Shown here piece after piece: positions 15,554 through 22,974 of a stretch of 26,517 nt of DNA. Each line of letters opens with the position of its first letter. Position 1 is the stretch's first letter. The notes under the pieces were generated by a model, which did not search any database, had not been told where the DNA came from, and was given only the letters and a program-made list of their open reading frames with translations. The DNA lies in contig JBBQVO010000027.1 of the NCBI GenBank assembly GCA_038211505.1, positions 1 to 26,517 on the forward strand, in the 5' to 3' direction. Position numbers and translations under genes: made by a program. This DNA comes from JBBQVO01 sp038211505 (GTDB lineage Bacteria > Chloroflexota > Dehalococcoidia > DSTF01 > JACRBR01).

Positions 15554-15997
15554 TTACTCGGCGCGAATCAGGATGATCGGCAGGTGCGACTCGTGCAGGA
15601 CGGCCTCGGCGACGCTGCCGAACATGAGACGACCGAGGCCTCGGCGCGAATGTGTGGCCATGGCGATGACGTCGGCTTCGGCCTCGTTCGCGGCGGCGAC
15701 GATCTGCTTCGCGGCGGCACCCTGCTTGACGACGGCGTGGGCGGTGATGCCGCGAGCCTGCATCTGGGCGGCGATGTTTTCGAGATAGGCGCTCGCGCCC
15801 TCGACATAGCTGGAGCGGATGGCGGTGGATTGCGGCCGGCCGATGGCGCCGCGCTCTCCCCAGTCGGTGCTGGCGGCGTCGACAATACGCAGGAGCGTGA
15901 TCTCGGCGTGCATGGCGAGCGCGAGATCCGTCGCATGCGGGATGACGGCCTCGGCCGACGGCGTGCCGTCGAGCGTGACGAGCAGGTGTGTGAACAT
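15554..15997 (-). CDS. Universal stress protein (UspA family)
   Basis: This is a 147-residue single Usp domain. It starts MFTHLLVTLDGTPSAEAVIP, with the Asp of the LVTLDG segment binding nucleotide. GRLMFGSVAEAVL near the C-terminus corresponds to the G-x2-G-x9-G(S/T) ATP-binding motif, slightly degenerate. The central helix-strand pairs (VVKQGAAAKQIVAAANEAEADVIAMATHS) are typical. GGGAG lies upstream of the ATG on the minus strand. It is monocistronic in appearance: xseA starts 57 bp after its stop and the zinc-ribbon membrane protein is divergent. Confidence 0.93.
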   Translation of the reverse strand: MFTHLLVTLDGTPSAEAVIPHATDLALAMHAEITLLRIVDAASTDWGERGAIGRPQSTAIRSSYVEGASAYLENIAAQMQARGITAHAVVKQGAAAKQIVAAANEAEADVIAMATHSRRGLGRLMFGSVAEAVLHESHLPIILIRAE

Positions 15998-16261
15998 GAC
16001 GCATCATCTCCCGCGTCCGCGCGGACGCAACTGCGCGGCTGACGGCCGCATCACCACGGAGGTAGCGTCGGGCAATGGCGAAGAATTGCGCCTGCACCCG
16101 ACCCCTGATACCCGAACCCACTCTCAATATCGGCTGATTTCGCGGCGACCGTGCTACCATGCGACGGTGAATCGCACCTTCTTTTTGGTATTCGAGGCGA
16201 CGATCCTGCCCGTTCCGGGTAGCTGACGGTCGCGCGTAGTTAGATTCAACAGGATGATTCC

Positions 16262-16849
16262 TTGGATGACGTAAACGCTCCGGTTGTGACGAGCGCGGCG
16301 CGCCCGTGCCCGGCCTGCGGGTTGCCCGTCGCCGGCGCGGAAGAGTCGCTGTTCTGCAACCGTTGCGGCGTTCGGCTGGACGGCGTTCGTGCCGGCGCGG
16401 GCGGGCGCCCATGCCAGGTCTGTAACGAGCACGCTGGCGACGTCTTTGCGTTGAAGCGCGACGACGGATCGCGGCTGCTTGTGTGCTATCGCTGCTTTGG
16501 CGAGGGCATCGACACCGGCACATTGACGGAGCAGGTGGTGCGCCCGCCGGTGGCGATCTCGCCGCCGCCGGCTGTGACGTCGCCGGCCGCGAACGCTGCT
16601 CCGTCCGTCGAACCGGCCGCTGCACCGTCGAGCATGGCGACGATGGCCTGGGGCCGCGATCGCGGCGATCTCATCTGGGGATTTGTGATCGCCTTCATCG
16701 CCGGGCCGATCGCGTTGGTGGTGATGCGGCTGGTGCTCTCCGAGGCGCGACGCCGCGACAAGATCTACGGCGGCTGGTACGGCTGGGCGCTCAACTTCGT
16801 CGTCGGCCTGATCGTCTATTCGCTGTTTCCGAGCCTGCTGCCCTACTAA
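16262..16849 (+). CDS. Zinc-ribbon membrane protein, unknown function
   Basis: The 195-residue protein starts at TTG 16262, supported by AGGA at 16251-16254 with 7 nt spacing; GTG 16286 is a weaker alternative. It has two metal-binding clusters: CPACG...FCNRCG (about 16-36) and CQVCNEH...CYRC (about 51-78). A Pro/Ala linker follows (about 95-125). Two membrane helices come next: LIWGFVIAFIAGPIALVVMRLVL and WALNFVVGLIVYSLF. It ends 3 bp before the stop of the converging gene at 16853. The layout (cytoplasmic zinc ribbon joined to membrane helices) is common, but the function is unknown. Confidence 0.8.
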   Translation: MDDVNAPVVTSAARPCPACGLPVAGAEESLFCNRCGVRLDGVRAGAGGRPCQVCNEHAGDVFALKRDDGSRLLVCYRCFGEGIDTGTLTEQVVRPPVAISPPPAVTSPAANAAPSVEPAAAPSSMATMAWGRDRGDLIWGFVIAFIAGPIALVVMRLVLSEARRRDKIYGGWYGWALNFVVGLIVYSLFPSLLPY

Positions 16850-16852
16850 CTT

Positions 16853-17383
16853 CTAACTTCGCCGCAAGATGTGATGCTTCGTCCAGTCCCATGGTTCGGC
16901 CTCCTTGTAATGAAGGAGGTACTCCTGCCCAAGCTTCGGGATCAGTAGCAGCACGAGCGGGATCATCGTCGACTTCCATGAGCGCGGGTAGATCCGTGGG
17001 AAGAATCTGGCGACGATCAGGCAATAGAGCCACCAGTTTTCGAAGAGGTTGGGGAAGACCAGCAGTAGCACGCGCGTGTCGCTCGTTTCGAAGGCGATGA
17101 CGCCGATGCCTCGATAGATGTACAGGACGATCGCCGGAATGCGCGCCCACGGGCTCGTCCAGCGAAGCGCGACGATCAGCTCGAGCGTCAGGTAGTACGA
17201 GTCGAGCAGCTTGTCGAGCTCGGAGTAGTGGCTGCCGAAGCCGCCGAGATGCAACAGCTCGATGATCACGACGTCGAGCGCGTCGAGGATCATCGCGACG
17301 ATGCCGCCGACGAGCGGGTAGCGAAGGATCAGCAGCGGGATCGTCAGACGCAGAGCGATGACGATGAGTACGCCTGTGCTCAT
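16853..17383 (-). CDS. Integral membrane protein with a CDP-alcohol-transferase-like acidic pattern
   Basis: The 176-residue hydrophobic protein starts ATG 17383 (MSTGVLIVIALRLTIPLLIL). After RYPLVGG it has Asp34-x2-Asp37 in ILDALDVV, and then Asp57-x3-Asp61 in SELDKLLDSYY. These four acids recall the CDP-alcohol phosphatidyltransferase signature D-x2-D ... D-x3-D. However, the G-x2-A-R between them is absent and the spacing from the second to the third Asp is 20 instead of 18. Several membrane helices follow, then a tail with YKEAEPWDWTKHHILRR. It lies 52 bp downstream of comM on the same strand. Family membership is not established. Confidence 0.65.
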   Translation of the reverse strand: MSTGVLIVIALRLTIPLLILRYPLVGGIVAMILDALDVVIIELLHLGGFGSHYSELDKLLDSYYLTLELIVALRWTSPWARIPAIVLYIYRGIGVIAFETSDTRVLLLVFPNLFENWWLYCLIVARFFPRIYPRSWKSTMIPLVLLLIPKLGQEYLLHYKEAEPWDWTKHHILRRS

Positions 17384-17435
17384 TGTCGGTGACGCCGAGC
17401 ACGATCCGCGATCGATGTCAACGGACTTCGCTGCG

Positions 17436-18968
17436 TCAACCGCGCACCCGCTGGCGGTACTGGATCGCCTCGGCGAGATGCGCGGAGGCGATGACGTCCG
17501 AGTCGGCCATGTCGGCGATCGTCCGCGCCAGTTTGAGGATGCGGTGGAAGGCGCGGGCCGAGAGCGAGAGCTGCCCCATTGCGAGACGCAGCAGCGACTG
17601 CGCGTGCTCGTCGAGTCGCGCCTGGCAGTGCTCGCGCACCTCCGTCGGCGTCATTTCGGCATTGCACGTGAAACGCGTCTCGGCGAAGCGGCAGGTTTGA
17701 ACGCCGCGCGCGCGCTCGACGCGCTGGCGGACGACTTCTGAGGTCTCGCCGATGACTTCAGACGCAAGCTTCTCGTAGTCGACGCGCGGCACCTCGACGA
17801 AAATGTCGATGCGGTCGAGCAGCGGGCCGGAGATGCGCTTCTGGTAGCGGCTGACGGTTGATTCGGAGCAGGTGCATTCTTTCGTCGGGTCGCCGTAGTA
17901 GCCGCACGGGCAGGGGTTCATCGCGGTGACGAGCATGAAGTTCGCCGGGTAGGTGATCGTGCCCTGTGCGCGGGAGATCGTCACCGTGCGATCTTCGAGC
18001 GGCTGGCGCATCACTTCGAGAACCTGCTGGCCGAACTCGGGCAGCTCATCGAGAAACAGAACGCCGCGATGGCTGAGCGTGATCTCACCGGGGCGCGGAT
18101 TGCGGCCGCCGCCGACGAGGCCGGCGTGGCTGATCGTGTGATGTGGCGCGCGAAACGGCCGGCGGGCGACAAGCGGCGTGTCACCGGAGAGCAGGCCGGC
18201 GACGGAGTAGATCTTCGTCGCTTCCAGGGTCTCGTCGGGCGTCATGCCGGGGAGCACGGAGGGGAGGGCACGGGCGAGCAGCGTCTTGCCGCTGCCGGGC
18301 GGGCCAGACATCAAAACGTTGTGGCCGCCGGCCGCCGCGACTTCGAGCGCGCGCTTCACGTGCTCTTGACCCTTGATGTCGCCGAAGTCGGTGCCGTGCC
18401 AGACGTCGTGCTTGGGGGCGGGGATGCCCGTCGAAAGCAAGCGCGGGATCGGCTCATGGCCGGCGAGATGGTTGAGCAGAGCGGCGAGCGTCTCGACGGG
18501 GTAGATCGTCATGTCGGGCAGGAGGGCCGCTTCGGGCGCGTCGATCGCCGGCACGTAAGCGATGCGGATGCCGCGTTCGCGGGCAAGCGCGACCATCGGA
18601 AGAATGCTCTGCGCGTGCCGCAACGCGCCGTCGAGCGAGAGCTCGCCGAGGAAGACGCAATCAGTGACATCGGCGAGCACGTGGCCGGAGGCGACCATGA
18701 TGCCGATGGCGATCGGCAGGTCGTACGTCGGGCCGTCTTTGCGGAGGTCGGCGGGGGCGAGGTTGATGATAATGCGGCCGTTGGGGAAGGGGAAGCCGGA
18801 GTTTTTGATCGCGGATTCGACGCGATCCTTCGCTTCCTTCACGGCGGTATCGGGCAGGCCGACCATGGCGAGGCCGTTCAGGCCGCGACGCGAGACGTCG
18901 ACCTCACACTCGACGATCTCGCCTTCGAGGCCGACGACCGCGCACGAGAGCACCTTCGCAAGCGACAT
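17436..18968 (-). CDS. comM: YifB/ComM family AAA+ ATPase (Mg-chelatase-like)
   Basis: ComM-type helicases drive branch migration during natural transformation; in other bacteria the role of YifB is less clear. The 510-residue protein starts at ATG 18968 (MSLAKVLSCAVVGLEGEIVE), the family start; the frame extends to 19091 without homologous content. An N-terminal Lon-protease-like fold domain (ChlI, about 1-170) is followed by the AAA+ module. It has Walker A GPPGSGKT (222-229), Walker B VLFLDELPEF, NPCPCGYYGDP, a zinc-like CTCSESTVSRYQKRISGPLLDRIDI segment, and the C-terminal Mg-chelatase domain. There is no Shine-Dalgarno. A promoter candidate (18979-19007) predicts a very short leader. Confidence 0.95.
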   Translation of the reverse strand: MSLAKVLSCAVVGLEGEIVECEVDVSRRGLNGLAMVGLPDTAVKEAKDRVESAIKNSGFPFPNGRIIINLAPADLRKDGPTYDLPIAIGIMVASGHVLADVTDCVFLGELSLDGALRHAQSILPMVALARERGIRIAYVPAIDAPEAALLPDMTIYPVETLAALLNHLAGHEPIPRLLSTGIPAPKHDVWHGTDFGDIKGQEHVKRALEVAAAGGHNVLMSGPPGSGKTLLARALPSVLPGMTPDETLEATKIYSVAGLLSGDTPLVARRPFRAPHHTISHAGLVGGGRNPRPGEITLSHRGVLFLDELPEFGQQVLEVMRQPLEDRTVTISRAQGTITYPANFMLVTAMNPCPCGYYGDPTKECTCSESTVSRYQKRISGPLLDRIDIFVEVPRVDYEKLASEVIGETSEVVRQRVERARGVQTCRFAETRFTCNAEMTPTEVREHCQARLDEHAQSLLRLAMGQLSLSARAFHRILKLARTIADMADSDVIASAHLAEAIQYRQRVRG

Positions 18969-18978
18969 AGTGGGGGGA

Positions 18979-19007
18979 CTATCACATATAGAACGGTAGT
19001 TCGGCAA
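18979..19007 (-). promoter_or_regulatory. Candidate promoter of comM
   Basis: On the minus strand TTGCCG (19007-19002) is followed after 17 bp by TGATAG (18984-18979), then 10 nt to the ATG. The expected transcription start would lie only about 3-4 nt upstream of the start codon. The leader would contain CCCCCC and no Shine-Dalgarno. Confidence 0.35.
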
Positions 19008-19041
19008 GCGGTTTCCGCGCGCGATGACAACCGGACGGCGA

Positions 19042-20385
19042 TCAGCAGCTGGTAACGGGCATGGTCGGTGAGGCGGCGGCGCTCTGAACATGCCCGTCGC
19101 GTGCGCCGTTGCTACGCGTCTGCGCGGCGGGCGTCGATGTCGGCGCCGGCGTCGATGGCGCGCAGGTACCGGGCGGCGCGGCCTTCGTCGCTGTAGCGAC
19201 GGCGGCCGGCGTTTGGGCCGGTGGAGTCCTGCCGACGCCGGGTGTCGGAACAGCGTTGGACGGCGACGATGTTGACGTCGGCGGAGGCGGCGCGGCGTCG
19301 AGCCCGACGGTCGGCGTGGGAACGCTCGGTTCAGGTGGGGTTTCGGTTACAACGGGGGCGTCACCGCGCGCCGATAGGGCGCGAGCCGCGTCCTGCGTTG
19401 CCGCGGCGCCTATAAACACGCCGGCTGCGGTGTTTCCCGGTGACTTCGACACGAACACCGCCGGATTCTGTGTTGCAGGCTTCGCGCCGGCGCCGACCGA
19501 TGCCATCGATCCACCGCCGCCGTAGGCGCCGGCGGCGAGGACGGTGGCGGCGAGGGCGACGATCGCGCCGCCGGTGATGCCGCCGAGGACGATGCCGTTC
19601 TTACGCTTCGCCGAACCTCGTCGCGGGATCGGCGTGACGATGGTGGCGCCGGAGCTCGACTCGCGGTAGACGACGACGGAGATGTTGTCCGGACCGCCTC
19701 GCTCGTTGGCGGCGCGGACGAGCTCATGCGTGGCGTCTTCGGGCGAGAGCGTGCCGACGATCGACGCGATCTCGTCTTCGGGGACGACGTCATGGAGTCC
19801 GTCGGAGCAGAGGAGGAGGCGGCTGCCGGGCGGCAGCGCGATCGGCCCGAAGACGTCGACCTCGACGGACTCATCGGAACCGATGCTGCGGGTGATGATG
19901 TGGCGAGCGCGGCTTTGCTTCGCCTCTTCTTCGGTAAGGTCGCCTTCGCGCACGCGTTCGGCGACGAGCGAATGGTCGTCGGTGATCTGGCGGATCGCGG
20001 CGCCTTCGATGAGGTAGGCGCGGCTGTCGCCGACATTCGCCAACCACGCCTGACCGCCGGCCACGAGCGCGGCTACGACGGTAGATGCCATGCCGCGCAC
20101 GCGGTCATCGGCTTGGGATCGCTGCCAGACGGACACGTTGGCTGCGCCGATGGCGGAGCGGAGGTCGTCAAGCGGCTGCGAAAGTGGGCGGCCATCGAGC
20201 GCGTCCCGGAGCGTGTCCGTGACGGTTTTGCTGGCGATCTCGCCCGCCCGCTCGCCACCGACGCCATCGGCGACAGCGAGCAGGTAGGCCGATCCGGGCA
20301 GCGCGGCGGCAAGAATGGAGTCTTCGTTCTTGCGCGCCCTGCGCCCCTTATCGGAGAGCGCGGCGAGGCTACTCATAGGATGCAC
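19042..20385 (-). CDS. Membrane-anchored PP2C-type Ser/Thr protein phosphatase
   Basis: The 447-residue protein starts at GTG 20385; ATG 20376 is the alternative. Neither has a Shine-Dalgarno. The PP2C domain (about 4-242) has the metal-binding motifs in order: RARKNEDS, LLAVADGVGG (Asp40), GMASTVVAAL, WLANVGDSRAYLI, LLLCSDGLHD and GGPDNISVVVY. It is of the PstP/Stp type that removes phosphate from Hanks-kinase substrates. One membrane helix (about 265-287) follows. An extracytoplasmic tail of about 160 residues, very rich in Pro, Thr, Ser and Ala, comes last. The tail probably spans the wall. The gene lies divergent from the FHA regulator and upstream of comM on the same strand. Confidence 0.94.
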   Translation of the reverse strand: MHPMSSLAALSDKGRRARKNEDSILAAALPGSAYLLAVADGVGGERAGEIASKTVTDTLRDALDGRPLSQPLDDLRSAIGAANVSVWQRSQADDRVRGMASTVVAALVAGGQAWLANVGDSRAYLIEGAAIRQITDDHSLVAERVREGDLTEEEAKQSRARHIITRSIGSDESVEVDVFGPIALPPGSRLLLCSDGLHDVVPEDEIASIVGTLSPEDATHELVRAANERGGPDNISVVVYRESSSGATIVTPIPRRGSAKRKNGIVLGGITGGAIVALAATVLAAGAYGGGGSMASVGAGAKPATQNPAVFVSKSPGNTAAGVFIGAAATQDAARALSARGDAPVVTETPPEPSVPTPTVGLDAAPPPPTSTSSPSNAVPTPGVGRTPPAQTPAAVATATKAAPPGTCAPSTPAPTSTPAAQTRSNGARDGHVQSAAASPTMPVTSC

Positions 20386-20427
20386 TTTCGCGACCAGCGG
20401 TCATTGCCTCGCCCTCAACGCACTATC

Positions 20428-20442
20428 GTGCCGCGACGGCAC
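20428..20442. promoter_or_regulatory. Perfect 6-bp inverted repeat in the PP2C/FHA intergenic region
   Basis: gtgccg-cga-cggcac forms a perfect hyphenated palindrome about 43 bp upstream of the PP2C start. It could be an operator for either divergent gene. Such short palindromes are not rare at this GC content. Confidence 0.25.
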
Positions 20443-20555
20443 CTTCGGCGGGTTCACGCGCCCGATTCGTCAAGCGCTGCGGCCGGCTACGATCTCCGAC
20501 TCCATTATCTTCACGGCGAACTGTCGCGGACATGATAAACGTCTGACAATTGGCT

Positions 20556-20586
20556 TATGATGCGCCTTCAGAAGGTATGATGCGCC
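20556..20586 (+). promoter_or_regulatory. 11-bp direct repeat with 20-bp period upstream of the FHA/winged-helix gene
   Basis: The sequence tatgatgcgcc occurs exactly at 20556-20566 and again at 20576-20586, a centre-to-centre distance of 20 bp (about two helical turns). OmpR/PhoB-type winged helices usually bind direct repeats, and the gene just downstream encodes such a domain, so autoregulation is possible. The first copy overlaps a TATGAT that could be a -10 box, but no matching -35 was found. Confidence 0.4.
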
Positions 20587-20627
20587 CAATCGCCGCCCAA
20601 TTTTCGGGCGTCCTGGGGGGAGACGGG

Positions 20628-21263
20628 ATGGACGTGACGATCATCCTCGCATCGGGCGAGCGCGAGACCTTGACGGTCGACGGGCCGCGGGCGACGATCG
20701 GCCGGCGCGAGGATTGCGATATCCGCATCGACAGCAAGGCGGTGTCGCGCATGCACGCCGAGCTGGCGCGCGTCGATGACGGCTGGGAGATCCGCGATCT
20801 CGGAAGCCTCAACGGTCTGCAGATTAACGGACGCCTCGTCGAGCACACGCCGATCATCGAAGGCGATGAGGTGATCATCGGCGACGCGCGGCTGATCCTC
20901 GGACTGGCGGTCGCGAGCGATTCGACGATCATCATTCCGGCGTCGAAGCGGCCGCTGATGTGGATGGACCCAGACAACCGTCGGCTGCGCTGCGGCGACA
21001 TCACAGTTGGTGAGCGGCTGGCGCCGCGCGAGTACATGTTGCTGAAGATTCTCGCCGACGCCGAAGGCCACGTTGTCGAACGGCGGACGATCGAGGAGGC
21101 GGTGTGGGGCGCCGACGCGTACGACGACAACGCGCTTCACCAGCTGGTGCGCCGGACGCGCGAGAAGATCCGCGACGACGCGAGCGCGCCGCGCCTGCTG
21201 ATCACGCTGCCGGGCGTCGGCTACCGGCTTGATGTGATGGTGGATCTGCGCGCGCAAGCATAG
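20628..21263 (+). CDS. FHA domain / OmpR-PhoB winged-helix transcriptional regulator
   Basis: The 211-residue protein starts at ATG 20628, preceded by GGGGAG (about 5 nt spacing); the frame is open to 20550 with other ATGs at 20577 and 20580. The FHA domain (about 3-92) has the phosphothreonine-binding residues: Gly25-Arg26 in ATIGRRED, Ser40 and His43 in VSRMHAEL, and Asn62 in SLNGLQINGR. After a short linker the winged-helix DNA-binding domain (about 118-205) follows: LAPREYMLLKILADAEGHVV, then NALHQLVRRTREKIRDD and TLPGVGYRLDV. There is no receiver or BTAD domain. EmbR of mycobacteria uses the same two modules in the opposite order, with a BTAD between. It is divergent from the PP2C gene and ends 5 bp from the converging kinase gene. 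Confidence 0.93.
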   Translation: MDVTIILASGERETLTVDGPRATIGRREDCDIRIDSKAVSRMHAELARVDDGWEIRDLGSLNGLQINGRLVEHTPIIEGDEVIIGDARLILGLAVASDSTIIIPASKRPLMWMDPDNRRLRCGDITVGERLAPREYMLLKILADAEGHVVERRTIEEAVWGADAYDDNALHQLVRRTREKIRDDASAPRLLITLPGVGYRLDVMVDLRAQA

Positions 21264-21268
21264 ATTCG

Positions 21269-22744
21269 TCACGGCTTGCAGCCGTCTTCGGCGCGCGGGT
21301 CGACTCGGCCGGCGAGGGTGATGCGATAGCCGCAGAAGCTCTTCGTGAGCGTGTCCGGGTTCGAGTAGGTGACGCTGACCGCGCCGTCGCCGGCAGCGGC
21401 CGCGCTACCGGAATAGCCGACGATGCCAAACGGCCCCTTGAAGTAGAGCATGTAGCCGACCAGCGAATCTGCTGGCAATGCGGTGTACGGAATCGTGACG
21501 GCGAGGCTGCCGGAGGGCGCGACCTCCGCGCCGAACGCAGGCGATGGCACGCCGAGCGCGGGCGGTTTCGGCTGAGGCGCGACGGTGGGAGTTGCCGTGC
21601 GGCTGATCGTTGGCGTCGAGGAGGCCGTCTTGCGGACGTTGGCGTCGCCGGTGGCGGCGGCGAAGATGAATTGAATCGCGGCCGTGGCGGCGGCATTGGC
21701 GGTGCCCGTCGCGGAGATGGCGGACGCGCTGCGCGTCGACGTCGTCGAGGGACTGGATCGGGTGGCCGCGACCTCCGATGCCGACGGAGGCCCGGCAGCG
21801 ACGTTGGCGCCACCGGTATCCCGAAGTCCGAACCAGATCGCGAGACCGATAATCGCCGCCACGAGCGGAGACGCGCCGATGCCGACGAGGACGTAGCAGC
21901 CGGGGCGGCTGCCGCGTTTCGTCTTGCGGCGTTCGACGATCTTCGTCTGCGGGTCGCGAAGGACACGCAGCAGGTGCGTCGCTGACTGGAAGCGGTCGTC
22001 GGGATCTTTCTCCAGCAGGCGCTCGATGATCGCCGCCAGTTGATCGTCGATGGCGTGGAGGCGGTCGATGTTCGGCGGACGCGCCGTCTCGTGCATGCGC
22101 ATGATGGCGGCGGGCGTATCGGCCTGAAACGGCACGCTGCCAAGGAGCGCCTGGTAGAGCAGGACGCCGAGCGAGTAGAGGTCGGACCTGGCGTCGACGT
22201 CGCCGTTGATCGCCTCGGGCGACGCGTACGGCAGCGATCCGAGGAAGGTGCCGGTGCGCGTAAGCGTCGTCGCATCGAGCGCGCGGGCGATCCCGAAGTC
22301 GGAGACCTTGATCGCGCCATCGTTGCCGAGCAGCACGTTGCCTGGCTTGATGTCGCGATGGACGATGCGCTGATGGTGCGCTTCTTCGAGCGCGGCAGCG
22401 ATGGCGATGGCGATCGTGCGGACTTCGTCGATCGCCAGGCGCGGACCGTGGGAGAGTCGGTCGAGCAGCGTCTCACCGTCGACGAGTTCCATCGCCAGGT
22501 AGTGGGTGTCGCCTTCGCTGCCGGCTTCGATGACGCGGGCGATGTTTGGATGGCGGAGCTTCGTCGCAACGCCGCCCTCGCGCTCGAAGCGGCGGACGTC
22601 GTCGCCGTCGCCGGATCGATGATCGTGGAGGACCTTGAGGGCGACGAGCAGCTCGCTGCGGGTATCGCGGGCGCGGTACACCGTGCCCATGCCGCCGGAG
22701 CCGAGGCGCTCGTTGATTTCGTAGGGACCGAGTGTGTTGGTCAT
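21269..22744 (-). CDS. Hanks-type Ser/Thr protein kinase, membrane-anchored
   Basis: The 491-residue protein has its kinase domain at about 7-265. Its motifs are the Gly-rich loop GSGGMGTVY, Lys37 in ALKVL, catalytic Asp131 in IVHRDIKPGNVLL, DFG at 149-151, an activation loop with TLTRTGTFLGS (autophosphorylation candidates) and ASPEAI, and DLYSLGVLLYQAL. A basic juxtamembrane region (ERRKTKRGSR) and one membrane helix (about 283-307) follow. A Ser/Thr/Ala-rich linker comes next, then a small extracytoplasmic domain with two Cys near the end (SFCGYRITL and EDGCKP). No PASTA repeats are present. It is the probable partner of the PP2C phosphatase and the FHA protein. A good promoter candidate lies 15-43 bp upstream. 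Confidence 0.95.
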   Translation of the reverse strand: MTNTLGPYEINERLGSGGMGTVYRARDTRSELLVALKVLHDHRSGDGDDVRRFEREGGVATKLRHPNIARVIEAGSEGDTHYLAMELVDGETLLDRLSHGPRLAIDEVRTIAIAIAAALEEAHHQRIVHRDIKPGNVLLGNDGAIKVSDFGIARALDATTLTRTGTFLGSLPYASPEAINGDVDARSDLYSLGVLLYQALLGSVPFQADTPAAIMRMHETARPPNIDRLHAIDDQLAAIIERLLEKDPDDRFQSATHLLRVLRDPQTKIVERRKTKRGSRPGCYVLVGIGASPLVAAIIGLAIWFGLRDTGGANVAAGPPSASEVAATRSSPSTTSTRSASAISATGTANAAATAAIQFIFAAATGDANVRKTASSTPTISRTATPTVAPQPKPPALGVPSPAFGAEVAPSGSLAVTIPYTALPADSLVGYMLYFKGPFGIVGYSGSAAAAGDGAVSVTYSNPDTLTKSFCGYRITLAGRVDPRAEDGCKP

Positions 22745-22758
22745 CGCATGTTGGAGCG

Positions 22759-22787
22759 ATTATCGGTGGAGACGGTGGCTTTGACAA
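22759..22787 (-). promoter_or_regulatory. Promoter of the Ser/Thr kinase gene
   Basis: On the minus strand TTGTCA (22787-22782), a 17-bp spacer and GATAAT (22764-22759) make a strong sigma-70-like pair with 5/6 matches in each box. The start codon follows 14 nt after the -10 box, giving a leader of about 7-8 nt without a Shine-Dalgarno. Confidence 0.6.
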
Positions 22788-22974
22788 TGACAGCGCGCTG
22801 ACAGGCGCCTGACGGCCGGCGTAGGGTTGCGATGTACGTGTTGCGGATTTGCTTCTGGCGTTACGTCCATAGCAGCGATAAGGGCGTACAAAATGCAGTA
22901 CAATCCGTAGCGACACCCATTCCTGCCGATGGTTGATGTAGCCCGCTTCTGGCGGGGACACGACCGGAGAACAT

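Noticed and set aside
16847..16855. Missing terminators between converging genes (3 bp here, 5 bp at 21264-21268)
   Set aside because: Very small tail-to-tail gaps are common in compact genomes; overlapping 3' ends are not by themselves unusual.
22886..22904. gtacaa direct repeat with a TACAAT box upstream of the SH3/CARDB gene
   Set aside because: No matching -35 at a normal distance; too short to call a promoter or operator.
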